From Litoditis marina (Eukaryota > Nematoda > Chromadorea > Rhabditida > Rhabditidae): 64,000 nt of DNA. The stretch lies in contig OZ038434.1 in NCBI GenBank assembly GCA_964036275.1, positions 37,905,279 to 37,969,278 of the forward strand, read 5' to 3'. Under the pieces are notes generated by a model that saw nothing but the letters and a program-made list of their open reading frames with translations, was not told the DNA's origin and did no database searches. Of the stretch, positions 61,362 to 64,000 are shown piece by piece. The position numbers and the translations under genes are program-made. The stretch's first letter is position 1; each line of letters starts with the position of its first letter.

Positions 61362-61930
61362 CAGAGATTTCAGATGCAACATTCTATCAATATCATTCAA
61401 GTCCGGGTTATCATGAATCGCTGCACGAAACATTGCCCAGAATGAAGTGAATTCATCAGAATTTCCGAGGAAAGATCGCAATTCAATAGGAGGAATTCTC
61501 ACACTAATACCAGTCGAAGGTCTTCTACTTGTAAGAGACGAGTTATTCTGACTTGCATTCACACTTACTCTCGCAGCAGTATTGCTCACTACAGTACTAG
61601 CATTTTGAATCAATGTTGCTCGCTCCATTTCCGAAACTACAAACTCAAGTTCTATCTTTCGCACTTTCAAGACACACAAAGATTCACAAGCATTCTGAAT
61701 AGTCACCGCATGATCCAACTCTACACCATGCGCCGCTATCTCACAGTAGTCCTTGCATTATCATCACCAAGTCGCTGCGCATACGCTTTCGCACTAGCAC
61801 AACGTGTCTCCAAGTTAGCAATGCATGATTCAATCTGACTCCAGTATCTCTCAAGTACAACCGAATCTTCCTTGCAGCATGACATGTCAAGTTATCATCA
61901 GTTGTTATCTCATCCTTGAACTTCTCATTA
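61362..61930 (-). pseudogene. BEL/Pao gag, N-terminal part, minus copy
   Basis: Minus-strand frame includes VSEMERATLIQNAS and SVRIPPIELRSFLGNS, then the DUF1759-type opening FTSFWAMFRAAIHDNPDL, stopping at LKSL where the 5.8-kb element is inserted. Further upstream (61720-61930) the homology goes on in another frame (YWSQIESCIANLETRCAS), so there is at least one frameshift. The end near 61930 is a truncation. Confidence 0.8.
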
Positions 61931-62343
61931 GCTTCAAATCAAATCAAATATTTATTACACAGTGTGTAATAACGGAACGAAAGTTCGAAACGCGAAAGGT
62001 TGCCAAAAAAGAGAATGGTGTAGAGAACATAGGTGAACAAAGATATAATAATATTGTATACATTCTATACTAAAGCGACTGTTCTGACAAATGCTCTGAC
62101 TTAACTACCGTATCAATACCACAACCGCTGGGCTGTATTTCGAGACAGCATATATTTGTTGATTAAAAAAGGGATGTCTTCACTGGGAACTGATTAAGAT
62201 AACACTACCTTCCCCTAACTTTCTTAGTGCTGATATATGTTTGTAGTTACTACCACCACCTAAGTTTCTCAGAGTTGATTTATGTTTGTAGTTACTACCA
62301 CCACCTAAGTTTCTCAGAGTTGATATATATTTGTAGTTACTAC
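61931..62343. other. Spacer between head-to-head gag copies, with a 49-bp tandem repeat
   Basis: Begins with AATCAAATCAAATATTTATT and holds about three units of a 49-bp repeat (TTTGTAGTTACTACCACCAC, about 62230-62343) that runs right up to the gag truncation point of the plus copy. No gene. Confidence 0.6.
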
Positions 62344-63418
62344 CGCGGTGACTATTCAGAATGATTCTGAATCTTTGTGTGTCTTGAAAGTGCGAAAGAT
62401 AGAACTTGAGTTTGTAGTTTCGGAAATGGAGCGAGCAACATTGATTCGAAATGCTAGTAGTGTAGTGAGCAATACTGCTGCGAGAGTAAGTGTGAATGCA
62501 AGTCAGAATAACTCGTCTCTTACAAGTAGAAGACCTTTGACTGGTATTAGTGTGAGAATTCCTCCTATTGAATTGCGATCTTTCCTCGGAAATTCTGATG
62601 AATTCACTTCATTCTGGGCAATGTTTCGTGCAGCGATTCATGATAACCCGGACTTGAATGATATTGATAGAATGTTGCATCTGAAATCTCTGGTGAAAGG
62701 TGACGCAGCGCTACTTTTGGATCCTTTTGAACCGACAGCAACTAATTACAAGGTTGCATGTGACTTGTTGGTTAAAAATTATCACAATCCTAGCGAAGTG
62801 AAAGTCAAGCTGGTACGAAGATTGCAGAGAATAGCGACTGCAACCACGGAAGTGACCTCTTTAGTTTCTGTCTTCATTCAAGTTCGAAGTATTATGACGC
62901 AATTGATGCAATATGAAAACTGTGAGGATTCTACTGCTACAATGAATATGATAAAACAGAAGTTTCAACCTTCTATTATCAGAGAGTTAGCTAGGCGCGA
63001 ATATCAGGATGGTAGTACTTGGAAAGTTAGGGATTTGTTGAATAACTTGGATGAGATTATCAAGGAAGAGCAAGCTGTGAGAGATTGCATTAGTGACCAA
63101 TTTGATACTACCACCTTGCTGGCAAATGTAGGTGTGAGTAACAACTCAGCAAGATCTTCATCTCATGTTTGTGTCTTTTGCAATCGTAGTGGGCATAGTG
63201 AGGAAAAATGTTGGACTGTGAGAGATGTGCAAGAGAGAAAAGTGCTCGCGAAAAGCTTGAATTTGTGTTTCAAGTGTTTGAAAACTGGTCATCAGGCGAA
63301 ATATTGCAGTTGGAGTAATTGCTCGAAATGTTACCAGTTGCATAATCGTGCTTTGTGTGAGTTAGGTAGTGGTATAGTTGTCCCCGATCCCACTGAGACT
63401 TTGGCAGCGTGCCATTGA
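62344..63418 (+). CDS. BEL/Pao-type gag (DUF1759 and zinc knuckles), plus copy, 5-prime truncated
   Basis: An uninterrupted 356-codon ORF. Residues about 65-200 match the DUF1759 gag region of Pao elements (IPPIELRSFLGNSDEFTSFW, DNPDLNDIDRMLHLKSL, DAALLLDPFEPTATNYK). Near residues 275-340 are two CX2CX4HX4C knuckles (CVFCNRSGHSEEKC, CFKCLKTGHQAKYC) and a third Cys/His unit (CSKCYQLHNRALC). Gag binds element RNA and packages it into particles. The homology to the minus copy begins abruptly at 62344 next to a tandem repeat, so the true N-terminus is missing and the ATG in use is accidental. No protease or pol follows. Confidence 0.88.
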
Positions 63419-63523
63419 TTTTTCGGATGAATATATTTCATAGAAATAAATGTTCTAGGAGAAGAATTTTCACCCACGTACTGCAGCATAGGTCAGCTAC
63501 CGTTAAGAAAAACTTCTACTGTT

Positions 63524-63889
63524 TTGGATAATTTTAACATAATGAAAAGCAGCCTGGAAATTTTGTTGGCACATTGCCGAGGTCTCAGTGGGAATGATTC
63601 AGACTATAACGGCAACTATGTGAAGCAAAGTTTTGTGAGTGTCCCTCAGTGCAACCCTTCAGCTCATCCAAATAGCGGAGCTTTTCTTGCAATGAATCAG
63701 TTTGCACAAGGTGATCAACCTTTCGTGAATGGACATTGGCATCAACAGCCGCAAAATGGTGACGCGAGAGTGAACAATGCAAATGCTATGAATACTTTCT
63801 GTCCACATCAGAATGTTCAGAACTTGAATAATCATGCCGCGAATAATGCTTTGCGAAATGGGAATGTGGATGTACGTAAAACACAATAG
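63524..63889 (+). CDS. Asn/Gln-rich second ORF of BEL/Pao-like element, plus copy
   Basis: 121 codons, same start (MDNFNIMKSS) and same stop as the minus copy at 54331-54696, differing at only a few positions (for example QGDQPF versus QGYQPF, PHQNV versus PHKNV). It follows gag by 105 bp in the same strand. There is no known enzymatic motif. The sequence after it (63890-64000) continues to mirror the minus copy, so a PPT and LTR are expected about 340 bp beyond the window. Confidence 0.55.
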   Translation: MDNFNIMKSSLEILLAHCRGLSGNDSDYNGNYVKQSFVSVPQCNPSAHPNSGAFLAMNQFAQGDQPFVNGHWHQQPQNGDARVNNANAMNTFCPHQNVQNLNNHAANNALRNGNVDVRKTQ

Positions 63890-64000
63890 CTTGAAACATG
63901 GCTGGCTGTATTCCTTTCTGTTTATTGTAGAGTGAGTGAGCAAGTGCAAGTTATTTTTGTGACAATGTTGTGTGGTGTGAGCGAAAGCAAATTATAGTAT

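Noticed and set aside
61128..61450. Cys/Gln/Pro-rich plus-strand open frames
   Set aside because: They run through the CTGCCGGCAG minisatellite and the antisense of gag.

Overview
The window looks like eukaryotic, AT-rich genomic DNA from a nematode, most likely Caenorhabditis or a close relative. The signs are many small exons with TTTCAG-type acceptors, Helitrons with a GC hairpin followed by CTAG, a BEL/Pao gag, C6-type cysteine repeats and many small foldback elements. Nothing looks bacterial; there are no operons, ribosome binding sites or CRISPR arrays. Gene models were assembled by hand from splice sites, reading-frame phase and comparison between duplicated copies. The species is an inference.

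Layout. (1) 1-16605, minus strand: gene 1, a large secreted mosaic protein. In order it has a signal peptide, two EGF-like units, VWD, C8, TIL, EGF, calcium-binding-type EGF and a fibrinogen-related domain that runs off the left edge. (2) 16606-19668: upstream region of gene 1 with a long GA repeat. (3) 19669-24097, plus strand: gene 3, a nine-exon gene whose phases all agree (433 codons), unrecognised product. (4) 24500-27320: a 945-bp tandem duplication carrying the last two exons of a C6-like minus-strand gene, plus a third divergent remnant cut by a Helitron. (5) 27321-30850: two Helitron-like elements head to tail and a third Helitron-like element filled with a minisatellite. (6) 31256-46859, minus strand: gene 2, a paralogue of gene 1 with the same exons and phases for 18 exons. 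Its exon 18 is split by a 1.67-kb DNA transposon flanked by a CCTGG duplication, and no fibrinogen tail is found. (7) 46860-48498: upstream region of gene 2. (8) 48499-64000: a repeat complex made of inverted BEL/Pao LTRs and gag genes, invaded by a foldback element and by a 5.8-kb terminal-inverted-repeat element.

Genes 1 and 2 would encode extracellular adhesive or matrix-type proteins of the VWD-C8-TIL class. Gene 1 looks intact in the part seen. Gene 2 is probably disrupted unless the insertion is spliced out. The right 15 kb is best read as a palindromic, nested retrotransposon graveyard. Both gag copies lack pol in the places where it can be checked, and carry instead the same short Asn/Gln-rich second ORF.

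Most interesting points: the exon-for-exon duplicate with a precisely reconstructable transposon hit; the gag-only BEL/Pao family with a conserved extra ORF; and a mobile foldback element carrying a 130-bp tandem array dense in TGACGTCA sites (5 versus 6 units in two copies).
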